Source of the DNA: Dendrophyllia cribrosa
Lineage: Eukaryota; Cnidaria; Anthozoa; Scleractinia; Dendrophylliidae
Direction of reading: 5' to 3'
Length of the DNA stretch: 64,000 nt
NCBI GenBank assembly: GCA_024195265.1
Contig: JAJLRJ010000004.1
Location: 5,299,159 to 5,363,158, forward strand
The translations under genes were made by a program, and so were the position numbers. Below, in pieces: positions 52,035-60,489 of this stretch; the stretch's first letter is position 1; each line of letters starts with the position of its first letter. The notes beneath the pieces were generated by a model. That model was not told the DNA's origin. It worked only from the letters and a program-made list of their open reading frames with translations, and made no database searches.

Positions 52035-52436
52035 ATGCCGAATTTGGAGTAGGCAATTAATTTTTGTAATAAATTTTTCACAACCCAAAAAAACCTACAT
52101 CCTAATACTAAAGATGAAATATTAAAATCGGCTTTAATATATCAATTTTTGTACGTTAACTATTTGAATAAGCCAATATCATTTAACCAAATATTAGAAA
52201 AACACTCTGACATTGGATTAATAGGACCAGGTTCTTGTACTCTAAATACCAATTACCAATTTTTAATTAAACATGCTATTTTTCATGATGCATTTGGAAG
52301 ATTTTATAATGACTATGAAATGGGGCCTGGATACACATATTGCTTCCTTTCAATGCCGAAGAAAATAAAAAGATCTCCAATAATGGGCCAAATAAGTGGT
52401 GTATTATTTTGTCTTCTTTCAAATCCTAAAATATAA
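52035..52436 (+). pseudogene. Accessory protein with in-frame stop, 133 codons
   Basis: The ATG at 52035 follows AATATAATCAATAAATATAC, the usual promoter position. Codon 6 is TAG, after which the frame is open to 52436. It contains SALIYQFLYVNYLNKPISF, DIGLIGPGSCTLNTNYQF and FHDAFGRFYNDYEMGPGY. No domain is recognised. Either a nonsense mutation has silenced it, or translation starts at an internal codon. Confidence 0.6.
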
Positions 52437-52456
52437 TTATCCATATATATAATATA

Positions 52457-52939
52457 ATGACTAAAACAGATATATTCAATTTCAATCATATTGATAAAAA
52501 CATCAGCCAAGAAAAATTATCTGAAATCAAAGCATTGTATAAATTTTATCATAAACGATTTTGGTGTTACAAGAAGGTTTTCAAATATTTTAAGAGATTG
52601 AATTTAATTATAAATGTAACTTCAACAGGCTTAGTAGTTATTGGTACAGTAACTGGTAGTATCACATTAAATCCTGCTATACTAGCTTCTATTTCTGGAG
52701 CTGGTTTGGTGCTAAAAACAGTAAGTGAAATTAAGAATTATAAAAAGAAAATAGAAATGTCTAAATTTGCATACACAACATATCAAAAAGTATTAGTTGA
52801 TTTACGCTCATGTCTCAGAGGAAATCAATTCAACCACACTGTTTTCATCAATGAAATGAGACAGTTAGATGAAATAATCATCGATCTTTGTCCTCTTGCT
52901 GATAAATTCGAGAAACAGTATGATAAAAAATTCGAGTAA
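52457..52939 (+). CDS. Two-TM protein (SLATT-like architecture), 160 aa
   Basis: Organisation: helix (residues 1-35), aromatic/basic stretch (YKKVFKYFKRLN), TM hairpin of two segments (LIINVTSTGLVVIGTVTG and LNPAILASISGAGLVLKTV, about 49-95), then basic and helical C-terminal part with FNHTVFINEMRQLDEI. The layout resembles SLATT-type two-TM proteins, but similarity is by architecture only. The outer Polinton has a counterpart at 59630-60291. TATATATAATATAATG start context. Possible virion-membrane or host-membrane protein. Confidence 0.75.
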   Translation: MTKTDIFNFNHIDKNISQEKLSEIKALYKFYHKRFWCYKKVFKYFKRLNLIINVTSTGLVVIGTVTGSITLNPAILASISGAGLVLKTVSEIKNYKKKIEMSKFAYTTYQKVLVDLRSCLRGNQFNHTVFINEMRQLDEIIIDLCPLADKFEKQYDKKFE

Positions 52940-52945
52940 ACTTTA

Positions 52946-53548
52946 CTAACAAACTTCATTCAATAACTCATTCATAGGGAAACCCCCTTTGCATGACGTA
53001 TGACTAATTTTAGCAGCATCATCCTTTATTAATTCATATATGTTGTCCCACCAAGTCTCATAGAATTTTAATGTCTTCATTGACGTCGTTACTTTAATAC
53101 TTTTGTATGGAAGCTCAAGCTTCCTAAATAATTGCTTGATAACAAATTTAATACTAATCATCCGTTTACGGTTATTGTTAACCTGCGATAATACTTCATT
53201 AATTAAAGCAAATATTCTCAGGATTTTCTCTCTATTGTCATTACTGATTTGAACATGTTGTGCTATATCATTGACAACGTTTAAAATATGATATTTTTTT
53301 ATATACACACTCTTTCTCGACATTTTATATTTGTTATCATGGAAATCAATATATGGAGCTTGAAAATCATAGCCATTAACAACACCACAATTTTTACAAA
53401 CATTCATACCATCATCTTTAATCAAATCTATTTTTTCACAACATGGGTCCTCTTGTTTCAATATATCATCTACTAATTTTACGTGACAAAAATCACAAAT
53501 AAAATTACCCATTGCTTTCAACTCATCGTGAATTTTATCACAATTCAT
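52946..53548 (-). CDS. VLTF3-like late transcription factor with N-terminal zinc ribbon
   Basis: A 200-residue protein. N-terminal Cys pairs (CDFC at 18-21, CC at 36-37, CKNCG at 51-55) fit a zinc ribbon of the TFIIB/VLTF3 kind. The rest, beginning at KKYHILNVVNDIAQHVQ and continuing through INEVLSQVNNNRKRMISIKF and LELPYKSIK, follows the helical order of poxvirus/NCLDV VLTF3 (YxR-xxH, I-xx-(V/I)xxxL(R/K), L-Y). The outer element has a similar gene. It would direct late transcription from the TATATA-like promoters here. It is transcribed toward the two-TM gene. Confidence 0.72.
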   Translation of the reverse strand: MNCDKIHDELKAMGNFICDFCHVKLVDDILKQEDPCCEKIDLIKDDGMNVCKNCGVVNGYDFQAPYIDFHDNKYKMSRKSVYIKKYHILNVVNDIAQHVQISNDNREKILRIFALINEVLSQVNNNRKRMISIKFVIKQLFRKLELPYKSIKVTTSMKTLKFYETWWDNIYELIKDDAAKISHTSCKGGFPMNELLNEVC

Positions 53549-53598
53549 TCTATTCTATATATTATTAGTACAGATTATATTTTTAAGTCAAGAAGCAA

Positions 53599-53751
53599 AT
53601 GTATCATACAATGAAAACAATCCGAAGCAATAACCATCAACTTGGAAGCTATGAGCTTAATAAAGTGTCATTATCTTGCTTCGATGACAAGCGGTATATT
53701 CACGATAATGGTGTGACAAGCTATGCATACGGACATTATAAACAGCCTTAG
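53599..53751 (+). pseudogene. Stray 3' end of a second PolB gene
   Basis: Fifty codons from MYHTMKTIRSNNHQLGSYE to SYAYGHYKQP and TAG correspond to the last codons of PolB (37798-41511) but on the plus strand at the other end of the element. The nucleotide sequence is clearly diverged from the resident gene, so it is not a recent copy of it. It lies downstream of the VLTF3-like gene start and upstream of the terminal coiled-coil gene. It is a remnant of a related element. Confidence 0.88.
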
Positions 53752-53884
53752 GGTAACTCAAGACAGGCCTGTTTTGTCATGCAAATACAGCAGAAGTGTA
53801 AAATCATTACATATAAAAGTAAAAAAGATGTGTCTTAACATTTTCAAATTTTATAATCCAAACGTAAAGTAAAATCACACGTTT
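53752..53884. other. Short intergenic stretch
   Basis: AT-rich, no feature beyond possible 3' ends of the flanking genes. Confidence 0.4.
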
Positions 53885-54364
53885 TCAATTGATTTCCTCA
53901 ATTATTGGTGTGGTTTCTTGTGTTGTGGTTTCTTGTGTTGTGATTTCTTGTGATGTGATTTCTTGTGATGAACCGGAACTTTCCAAGGAAACTGTGCCGA
54001 TACTTTCATATGACTTGAACCTTCGTCTCTTATTCTTTTGTACCTTCTTAACAACTTGTACCAACTTATCTTCCTTCCTTTTGGTAAGAATGTTTAGTTC
54101 TTTCTGATATTGGCGACGTTTGAGTTCACGCTCTGTAATAGCTATGGAACAATCAAGAACTTGCTTCATGATGATGAACTGCCCTTTATGTAGTTGAAGA
54201 GATTCTTCGTTTCTTTCTACCACTGATGAAATAAATTCCCCGTAGACATAATCGAACTTGAACCTCGGATCACCAACTGCTGAAATAATTTCCTTTTTCT
54301 TATCGTTGATATCACTAATACATGAATCAATACTCGTTTCAAGTTGCTTGATAGAGTGTGGCAT
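53885..54364 (-). CDS. Coiled-coil protein with Thr/Gln-rich tail, 159 aa
   Basis: MPHSIKQLETSIDSCISDIN..., helical with heptad character, then a basic region (VKKVQKNKRRRFKSYES) and a C-terminal run of ITSQEITTQET repeats. Unlike neighbours, it does not have a clear TATATA motif next to the ATG. Unrecognised. The C-terminal repeat is likely a slippage expansion. Confidence 0.65.
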   Translation of the reverse strand: MPHSIKQLETSIDSCISDINDKKKEIISAVGDPRFKFDYVYGEFISSVVERNEESLQLHKGQFIIMKQVLDCSIAITERELKRRQYQKELNILTKRKEDKLVQVVKKVQKNKRRRFKSYESIGTVSLESSGSSQEITSQEITTQETTTQETTPIIEEIN

Positions 54365-54691
54365 GGTTGCTGAAAATCAACTTGTACACCCAAAAATTAT
54401 GTATGTATTTTCACATACAAACCGAAGTACATGTACAAACGAAAGTTTATGAACAAATATGTGAAAATACATAAAAAATGAAAGCATCTGATTGGTTGAA
54501 AAAATCATACGACCGTCTCGTGATCTGAAACAATAGGCTATACGTGATGACTCATTTCCTGTTCACAAGCGGAAAATTCTTAGACAATGAGATCATCAAC
54601 TTCCCACGTTTCAGAGAAAGTCATGCAATGTGACCATCCGTGTCGTAATGACTAATTTTCCTCGGGGAACCCCCTATTGTATGACATCATC
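54365..54691. other. Subterminal region inside right repeat
   Basis: It contains an inverted pair ATGTATTTTCACATA / TATGTGAAAATACAT (about 54398-54412 and 54462-54476) and a segment (GAGATCATCAACTTCCCACG) that partly repeats the inner repeat edge. No gene. Confidence 0.5.
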
Positions 54692-54953
54692 GACTTCCTA
54701 TGTTTCCGAGAAACGCAAAAACGCAAAGGATTCTATTATGTGGAATCACGCAATGGAATAAACGCACCATTTTGTTTTTTTAACATATAGTTTCATTTGA
54801 TTTTACCATTTAATTGTTCCATATTTTTTAATCTGATTTTTCCATGTGATTATTCCATGTGATTGTGCCATCAGATGGGAAGTAGTTATAAGTTGGCTTG
54901 GTATCAGATCAGTTTTGCAAAACTGATCTGGTACCGCCAACTCTATAACTACT
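54692..54953 (-). repeat. Right terminal inverted repeat (nested Polinton)
   Basis: Reverse-complement partner of 37527-37787, with the same palindromic outer 73 bp. It ends CTCTATAACTACT, followed by TTCGCA. Both ends have the same arm arrangement, with no flip-flop. Confidence 0.93.
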
Positions 54954-55353
54954 TTCGCAATGCTGGTTATCTGTTGGGTGAGCACCCACACGGAGATGCC
55001 ACTGTGTTGCGCGCTGAAGCCGAGGGAGACAAGTTGGCCCGTGCGGCCTTTCACGGCTTTCGAAGCGGCACAGTCATCGAGAACAAAGAGCGTGTTAGTT
55101 CCTGAGAAGTGGTAATTGATAGAGTTAACCAGGGTTCAATCTCATGCTGCTGGCAGTCTATCACAAAAACGCGCGACTCGTGGTCCACAAAACCATCGTA
55201 GGTCTTGTTGTTGACAAAGGTTGGGCACATGAGGACGATATAGTCAAACTTGCCACGGAAGGGGCCACGGAGAAGGGAGATGAGGTACTGTGTTTTGCCG
55301 GAGTTTGTTGGCCCAATAATTAGGGCATTGAAGAGCAGCTTTCGTAGGTCCAT
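54954..55353 (-). pseudogene. A32-like packaging ATPase, 5' part (outer Polinton)
   Basis: Start MDLRKLLFNALIIGPTNSGK at 55353, with Walker A GPTNSGKT at residues 14-21 and a Walker B-like RVFVIDCQ about 50 residues later. The frame changes near 55080. The continued segment (QLVSLGFSAQHSGISVWVLT) reaches the nested insertion at TTCGCA. The 3' part is at 37323-37526. At least two indels besides the insertion. Confidence 0.88.
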
Positions 55354-55380
55354 TATATTGCTCTATATGTATGGTCTTAC

Positions 55381-56331
55381 CTAATACTGAATCGATGCCA
55401 GCCCACGATTTGCAATGGAGAACAATGCGTCTGAGATAATGAAAATGTAACACTTCACTGTGCCGCTGCCCCCCGTGGTCCTCTCGATCTCGAGCAGGAC
55501 ACCATCCTTTGTGTTTACCAGCCGGAGACCATTGCCGTGTAGGCTTTTGTCAGCCATCGACCTTAGATCGATGAAGAGGGCGAATTTGTCCCCCGTGTAG
55601 AACTTTGTGGCGTCCATGTTGCTATCAACACCCGCCTTCTCACCAAAGTGCCGGCGAACCTCTTCCCACATGTCTCGGCTTTCAATACCCTGGCTGTAGA
55701 TTTGATTGGGGACGCCGTCGATGGTAACCTTCACGCTGGTGATGTCGGGGTTGAAGAACTTTTCCGAGTCCCTTGCGCCACCCGCATGGGGTTCGCTAAA
55801 GAGAAGGAGGATGCCTTTCATTGACCGGCGTGGGACGTTGATGGTCTCATGGATCACTGCGTCTGTCGCCTTGTTGACTGTGATGATTTTGTGGTGGGTG
55901 ACGTTCTCGTACAGGAACTCATTGCCATTTAGATAGCTGCTTTCCTTAGACTGTATCCCTTCGAGGAACATGTTACTTCGTTGGGACTTTGTCAGGAAAA
56001 GGTCCTCATAGAGCTTGTAAACATCAAAGGCATTGGTGTCTTGCAGCTTCTCTCCGGAAAACTTGACAACAAGGCTTGAGACAAGCGCCCGAGAGACGTT
56101 GTTTACCAGGTAGTTGTTTACCTCTCCGCTCACGACGAGGTTGAATACCAGGGACAACTAGCCTGGGACGAGCACGACCCCGTTGTCTAGTTTAGGAACA
56201 GCCACGTACAGCGTTTCCCCCGGCAACGCTTTGTTTGGGTTGAATGTGATGCGATGCAGAGTCCTGGCGCCCTTGAGGGCTAGCCCCATTTTCGCTTTGT
56301 AAGACGGGTTGAAGTTTTCGCTCACAGCCAT
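55381..56331 (-). pseudogene. Capsid-like protein with an in-frame stop (outer Polinton)
   Basis: The ATG at 56331 (MAVSENFNPSYKAKMG) follows a CATATATATATTC motif. A TAG at 56158-56160 interrupts the frame, then coding continues to 55381 (VFNLVVSGEVNNYLVNNVSR ... ANRGLASIQY). About 316 codons in total, with beta-rich segments (GVVLVPG, SVKVTIDGVPNQIYS, VLLEIERTTGGSGTVKCY). Position beside the ATPase suggests the major capsid gene. It is short for a double jelly-roll, so an internal deletion is possible. Capsid assignment is inference. Confidence 0.72.
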
Positions 56332-56385
56332 AGCCAGAATATATATATGTTTTGTAAAAATATTTATATACTTTGATGCATAAAG

Positions 56386-57345
56386 ATGGAGGTCGACCCT
56401 GAAGAAAATCCTCTTATGGAACACACGGATGATCGTGATGATGACGATGACGATGACGATGACGATACTCCACTCCCTAGCCCCGAACCCGGGCCTTCGG
56501 GTGAATCTATTCCAATGCATACAAATACTACTACGATGAATCGCCCTCCAGAACGCGGTTCACGCAGGAAAGAAACCTCTTTCATTAAGGGGTCCCCGGG
56601 AGGGCGAGTTTTGACCACATATCAAGACCCAAAGATAGATTTGGCAAAAATAAAATTGCAACAAGAATCCCCCGAATACGGCCAAAATGGTAAATTCCTT
56701 ACTCTTATGGTGGTTAAAGGAAAAGTTGTGGTTGTTGGCCCAAAGCTTGGCGAGACCCCGCTCTTCAAAGCTGATGGGACAATTAACCCAAAGATATCAA
56801 AAACCGATATGAAAGTCCTTGGGCCAAATATAACTGAACTAATGGATGACCTTGATAGAACGATTGCTGATTATGACAGGCAAATCGGAGAGGACCGGGG
56901 AGTTAAGGAAAATGAAAACGAAGAGCCTGGCAGCCGCCAACGAGCCCGTGACAGGATCCAAGAAAACACCGAGATAAGAGACGAGGTTGAAACCGAGAGA
57001 GAGCACCTTGAGGAAAAACTCCCCCTTCGCGAACGTTTGAAAAGGATTTTCAAGAAATATGGGTGGACCTTGCAAGCGGTTGTTCTGGCTGCCGGTTTAG
57101 TCATAGGCGCCGTGACGCTTTCTGCAATGAATGCCTTGAAAGCGGGTACAAAAGCTGTTGGAAATGGGCTTAAAGAGATAGGGAAGAAGTTAGCCTCCAT
57201 CCTGCCCGGCCTCATCGGCTCGATCGTGAGCTTTGTCTTCAAAGCGGCCGGCCAGGTTATCTCCTTTCTTGGCGAGCATGTTTGGCTGCTAATCCTCGCC
57301 GTTGTGGCCTTCTTGATAGAAAAGACCATCAAGATGAAGCGCTAG
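56386..57345 (+). CDS. Asp-rich, C-terminally hydrophobic protein, 319 aa (outer Polinton)
   Basis: N-terminus with a run of Asp (DDRDDDDDDDDDDT), a Pro/Ser stretch, then a globular region (KFLTLMVVKGKVVVVGPKLG), a coiled-coil-like section (REHLEEKLPLRERLKRIF) and a C-terminal set of hydrophobic helices (WTLQAVVLAAGLVIGAV, ASILPGLIGSIVSFVF, VWLLILAVVAFLI). Intact. Divergent from the capsid-like gene with TATA motifs between. Resembles a membrane-active virion protein; function unknown. Confidence 0.78.
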   Translation: MEVDPEENPLMEHTDDRDDDDDDDDDDTPLPSPEPGPSGESIPMHTNTTTMNRPPERGSRRKETSFIKGSPGGRVLTTYQDPKIDLAKIKLQQESPEYGQNGKFLTLMVVKGKVVVVGPKLGETPLFKADGTINPKISKTDMKVLGPNITELMDDLDRTIADYDRQIGEDRGVKENENEEPGSRQRARDRIQENTEIRDEVETEREHLEEKLPLRERLKRIFKKYGWTLQAVVLAAGLVIGAVTLSAMNALKAGTKAVGNGLKEIGKKLASILPGLIGSIVSFVFKAAGQVISFLGEHVWLLILAVVAFLIEKTIKMKR

Positions 57346-59110
57346 CGCGGCGCTTGCGCATCCAGACAACAAAGCCTGCCAAAGCAAGCGCACCAACGAC
57401 AATGAGTGCCTTGTTTACGTGATGCATGTCAGAGTCTTTTGTGGTCTTCGGAACGCTTGTGGTCTCTGGGGTTGCGGGGGCCTTTGGGGTCTCTGGAGGT
57501 GTTGGGGTGCTGTCGCCCTTCTGCGCCTTCATTACCACTTTGTGAATGGGATTAGAAGGGTGGCTGGTGGGCCGATGGGTCTTTGTTGGACCGCCTTCCG
57601 TGTGATTGATGCCTACTTTTTTTGTGCCCAGGTTGACATCTAGGTTCACACCCAGCTTCATCCCTTGCGTTGCCTGCTTAAGATTGTTGTTATACCCCAC
57701 TGTGCTCTTTGTGTTGATAACCAAGCGTGATGGCATGAGCCAACACCCAGGGGCGGACGCAAAGTTTAGTCGCACTTTCGTCTCTTCGATGGCCTTCTGA
57801 TAGTGCTGTACGCTCTTAGAAATGTCGTAGAATCTTATGGCACCCTCTAGGAGTTTGAGGAATACTCTCTGCGTTTCGAACGCTCGGCCCCCACTCCCAA
57901 TAATGCTGCTGCGGGCATTGGCTTGCGCCCCCAGAATGCAGTACACAAAGGCCTCGATAGACTGGTTCATACGCGCAAGCCCTTGTTGTGGGAGGCCCTG
58001 GGCATAATTTGGCACAAAATACTCGAACTGACTCTGCGCGCCAACGTCGTTGCGAATGAAAGATATTCTGTCTGCGACAAAATTAGGGGCGCTTGTGTCA
58101 GCCATACGCTCTTCCTCGAACATAGCCTTATTGGGCTCGTTGGGGTAGCCGTAGTTGGTAGATTTACCTTTGACGTACACATGGCCAAGACCGTGGTTAT
58201 AGCCATGTGTGAAACGGAAGTCAGCGTTGGGGTCAACACCGAACTCTACGCAAAGCTTCTTGTATGAGATGAGGTTGAATTTGCTCTCTCTCTTGTTAAA
58301 TGTGGGGTCGTCTGGCAAAGCGCTAATGCTCTGTTCTCCACCCATCTTGAAGAGTATTTGTCTTGTGGTGAAATAAACGTGAAACCTGTAAAATGACCGG
58401 AGCTGTGGGGGAGTGAAAGACTGGAGTTCTTATCAAAGAGAAGATCACGTGAGATTCCGCAGCCGGTTGTTGCACACCACAGCGCGAAGTTCAGTTGTTG
58501 TGGCCAAAAACTCAGAGTTGTGAACGTAATCTGTGTGTCTCTGAAAATTTTTCTGTATTTCGTTGTGAAATAATCAGTTGGCGTGACGTAAATCTTTTGC
58601 TCTTCGTCGTTTAGGACGGGGCCAATCATCGTATCCTTGTCAATAGGGGTGTTGAAATCAACAGCTGGGATTGGCCTTTGTGCATTTCGATTCAACGTCA
58701 ACTGATAGGGGAAACTGCTATATGCCACTCCAAGAGCGTCTTTCATGGCTTGAGTCCAATCTTTGTGGGCTATTACTGAAACGAGTGCCAATGAGCCTTG
58801 GCCCTTCTTGTAAAGCACTTCCCCTGTGGCGGTTTTGTGGTCGTCGCCAAAGTCGACTTGCACTTTAAACTTTGACATATCGGCGTGAGGGAAACGCCTT
58901 TTGAAGTCTGATATCGCCTTGGCCTTGGCCGCGGCAGAGAGCTTTGCTTCTTCTGGTGTTCTCATCCAGGCTAGTGGATCTGGGGGTGGCTTTACATGGC
59001 TATAGATGTTTGGGGTTGAATTAAAAGGGGGGTGGGGGGCCATAGTTGTGGCCGCCAATGTTTAGATCAAAATTTAACTAGGATTAAATCTACCGGGGCG
59101 CCTGCCAAAC
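57329..59110 (-). pseudogene. Large virion-like protein with C-terminal TM, frameshifted (outer Polinton)
   Basis: The likely start is MFGRRPGRF at 59110, right after a TATATATAAT stretch, but that frame stops within 12 codons. Coding resumes in another frame (PHPPFNSTPNIYSHVKPPP) through WPQQLNFALWCATTGCGISR, shifts again near 58380, and continues as MGGEQSISALPDDPTFN to a Thr/Pro-rich stalk and a final TM with basic end (ALIVVGALALAGFVVWMRKR). About 590 codons overall. Unrecognised; a surface or inner-membrane protein of the outer element's virion is a guess. Its 3' end overlaps the 56386-57345 gene. Confidence 0.72.
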
Positions 59111-59153
59111 ATGATTGTATATATAATATTTTAAAAAATGTTATGTATACACA

Positions 59154-59250
59154 ATGGTTGTGTTAACAATCGTCACGCCTTCGAACCCTCACACAATCTA
59201 CTTCGGCCACGCGCTTCCAAAACCGAGTTACATCCGGCTCGTTTCTTGTT
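59154..59250 (+). pseudogene. 5' end of penton-like gene, truncated (outer Polinton)
   Basis: MVVLTIVTPSNPHTIYFGH... starts at 59154 after GTTATGTATACACA and runs about 30 codons (to RLVSC) before the sequence changes character into a Penelope-like terminal fragment. The opening segment has the look of the Polinton minor capsid N-terminus. The remainder has been lost. Confidence 0.55.
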
Positions 59251-59563
59251 TGCAATGTATTACTGTTGTATTTTTGCTTTTATTATTTTTGTTACGTAAT
59301 TTATCAGTAGTTTAATGTTAAGTCATTGTTGTAACCGTATTTAAGTCTCATGTGTAACTGTCCGGCTGTACAACTGATGAAGGTCGAGAGACCGAAACGT
59401 TTTTTAACTAAATTTTTACATTTTTTTTATACCAAAAGTTGTCCATTTTCGGTCTTTTTAACTAGTTTTTTATTATATCCACCGAATCCGGACTGTGAAT
59501 CCATTATTGTGATCCTTTTGGTATGACATCTTTCGTTGGCTCAGGCAGCACCTTCAAAACCGT
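59251..59563 (+). mobile_element. Penelope-like terminal fragment with hammerhead-like box
   Basis: Non-coding. At 59374-59399, CTGATGA is followed by A, a perfect 4-bp hairpin (GGTC-GAGA-GACC) and GAAACG. The layout is that of a hammerhead ribozyme core, with one extra A before stem II. Penelope-like elements are known to carry such motifs at their ends. The region replaces the rest of the penton-like gene. Confidence 0.55.
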
Positions 59564-59584
59564 CTATATATATAATATAATATA

Positions 59585-59621
<37 letters not shown>
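59564..59621. repeat. TA-rich microsatellite
   Basis: (TATAA)n followed by (TA)n directly before the two-TM gene ATG. It may have grown from the usual TATATA promoter motif. Confidence 0.9.
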
Positions 59622-59624
<3 letters not shown>

Positions 59625-59629
59625 CCACC

Positions 59630-60291
59630 ATGCGTTCTGCCAATGTGCTTCCATCGGCTCCGGAATACAGCGATACAGAACCGCTCTACCCATCTCTGCC
59701 AAATGGAGATGACCCGTCTAAAAAAAATCTCAGACCTGCAGAAAGAGCTTGAGTCAGAAGCCGGCCATTATAGACAGGTCGCTAAGAAATACAAACGAAC
59801 CCACTCTGTTGTTCACGGTTCAGCTGTTTGCCTTGGTTTCATCCCTGCGGGCTTATCATGTGCAACCTTGGCAACAGCGTTGAAAGGAGTTGGGATTATC
59901 GCAAGTCCCGCACTAGCTGGCATTGCCACTGTTTCAGGGTTTTCATCAGCCGGCCTTACTGCATTCAGTAAACGGCTCGAAAGAAAGATCACCAAACATT
60001 AAAAGATCTACACACTCGCCCTTGCTAAACGAAACTCTGTCAATGAGTTGGTTTCAAAAGCCCTTGCGGACAAGCGCATTAGTGATACAGAGTTTACAAT
60101 CGTTATGCGTGAGGTTGAAAAATATCACGAACTGAAAGCTCTGGTGAAAAAAAGGCTACACAAGGAGGCAGGCAAACTCCAGCGCTAGATATAGACAAAA
60201 TCAAAACCGAGCTTCGCAAGGAAATCAAACAGGAGTTTCAAAAAAAGATCAATCGTCTCACAGCTGTGTCCAAGTCAGATTTGAAAGATTA
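59630..60291 (+). pseudogene. Two-TM protein, frameshift and stop (outer Polinton)
   Basis: Starts MRSANVLPSAPEYSDTEPLY at 59630 (Pro-rich). The frame changes in an A8 run near 59720 and continues ISDLQKELESEAGHYRQVAK, two TM segments (VVHGSAVCLGFIPAGLSCA; GVGIIASPALAGIATVSG), then RLERKITKH and a TAA at 60001-60003. The same frame resumes (KIYTLALAKRNSVNELVSKA) to 60188. A further short piece (DIDKIKTELRKEIKQEF) is in another frame to 60291. Counterpart of 52457-52939 in the nested element. Confidence 0.78.
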
Positions 60292-60364
60292 AACTCAGGT
60301 TTTAATCTACAAATCTTGAGGGAAAAATCCAGCCGCACCTAGGGCGCTAGAAACCCATAAATTC

Positions 60365-60489
60365 TGAAGCGCCCCCTAAATACCGAAGCGCCCCGTTTTT
60401 TATTTTTTCAAAAAAATAAATTCCGAAGCGCCCCAGAAAAACTTTTTTCAACAAAGTTGGGGCGCTTCGGTATTTGTGGGGCGCTTCGG
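60365..60489. repeat. Inverted cluster of CCGAAGCGCCCC
   Basis: Three forward copies (about 60365, 60383, 60423) and two inverted copies (GGGGCGCTTCGG at 60459 and about 60478) surround A/T-rich spacers. They can form alternative hairpins. It lies between the two-TM and VLTF3-like genes of the outer element. Confidence 0.88.

Larger units (their letters stand above)
37527..54953. mobile_element. Nested, nearly intact Polinton (17,427 bp)
   Basis: It is bounded by inverted repeats of about 260 bp starting 5'-AGTAGTTATAGAGTTGG. The repeats are flanked by the perfect 6-bp duplication TTCGCA (37521-37526 and 54954-54959). A 6-bp duplication and AG...CT ends are standard for Polintons. It carries about 18 genes: replication (PolB), integration, a full capsid/packaging/maturation set, a fibre and accessory genes. 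Codon use is AT-rich, unlike the outer element. It inserted into the outer element's ATPase gene. Confidence 0.97.

Noticed and set aside
54863..55105. 80-codon plus-strand frame at the right Polinton junction
   Set aside because: Antisense to the outer ATPase and spans the terminal repeat boundary.
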